This document shows, in pieces, positions 38,248 through 38,268 of a stretch of DNA of 38,268 nt. Position 1 is the first letter of the stretch; every line of letters begins with the position of its first letter. This DNA comes from a virus: positions 1 through 38,268 of IMG/VR virus record IMGVR_UViG_3300046170_000172. The stretch is one strand, 5' to 3'. Made by a program: the position numbers and the translations under genes. The notes beneath the pieces are model-generated. The model was not told the DNA's origin, did not search any database, and saw only the letters and a list, made by a program, of their open reading frames with translations.

Positions 38248-38268
38248 ACAAAAGTTTGTTCATTTTGA
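38240..38268 (+). CDS. Small basic phage protein, 5' part (continues at base 1)
   Basis: The ATG at 38240 overlaps the stop of the preceding gene (ATGGCTAA). The reading frame runs off the window end at 38268 and continues in frame from base 1 to a TGA at 101-103. The joined product is 43 aa, starting MAKQKFVHFEARPNPKKRPG and very rich in Lys and Arg. I know short RPNPKKRP...KSLNK-type proteins from other marine T7-like phages; their function is unknown, and nucleic-acid binding is only a guess from charge. Its unbroken reading across the ends is the best evidence that this sequence is circular. Confidence 0.8.

Noticed and set aside
1-38268. CRISPR arrays, insertion sequences or transposase genes
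   Set aside because: No regularly spaced direct repeats beyond the fibre shaft and no transposase motifs were seen on either strand.

Overview
The window reads as one complete, circularly closed genome of a T7-like podovirus (Autographiviridae type) with a lysogeny module. It is very AT-rich, every protein gene is on the + strand, and the gene set and order resemble the temperate phages of SAR11/Pelagibacter; the host is inferred from composition and gene content, not proven. The cut lies inside a 43-codon gene that starts at 38240 and continues without a break from base 1 to 103, so the two window ends join in frame.

Layout: 38005-38247, 38240-103 and 100-1140 hold a chain of small membrane or basic late proteins, probably lysis-related, linked by ATGA-type overlaps. 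1133-3005 encodes the small and large terminase subunits. 3006-7026 is an accessory/early region with an ArdA-type anti-restriction protein (4162), an unrecognised lysine-rich protein (5144), a ribbon-helix-helix regulator (6273), several small unknown genes and two blocks of strongly structured intergenic DNA. 7027-8880 holds a small unknown gene behind a LexA-box-like site, a winged-helix-like regulator and a tyrosine integrase, followed by a 406-base gap that is the likely attP/control region. 9287-11990 encodes a T7-type RNA polymerase split into two separately initiated genes. 12136-19014 is the T7-like DNA metabolism block: SSB, endonuclease I, amidase, primase-helicase, DNA polymerase, a PD-(D/E)XK-like nuclease and 5'-3' exonuclease. 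19388-33140 is the head and internal virion block: portal, scaffold, capsid, tail tubes and internal virion proteins. 33173-38005 holds tail fibre and receptor-binding proteins; the first fibre gene is broken by about three frameshifts.

The only minus-strand gene found is a complete class II tRNA-Leu(UAA) at 17236-17516. It is interrupted in the anticodon loop by a 195-nt ORF-less group I intron with recognisable P1-P9 helices.

Two regulatory sequence families fit a two-tier programme. A 16-bp T7-promoter-like element (consensus RGACACWWTAGATRWA) lies at 3015, 3919, 12015, 19373 and 33151; several positions match T7 promoters phi2.5, phi6.5 and phi17, so it is probably read by the split polymerase. 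A CTAC-N6-GTAG semi-palindrome recurs only between about 4.0 and 12.0 kb; at 4072-4101 it lies inside a sigma70-like promoter, so it may be the operator of a phage repressor. Host RNA polymerase would read the early/lysogeny region under this operator, and the two-part phage polymerase would then drive replication, head and tail genes.
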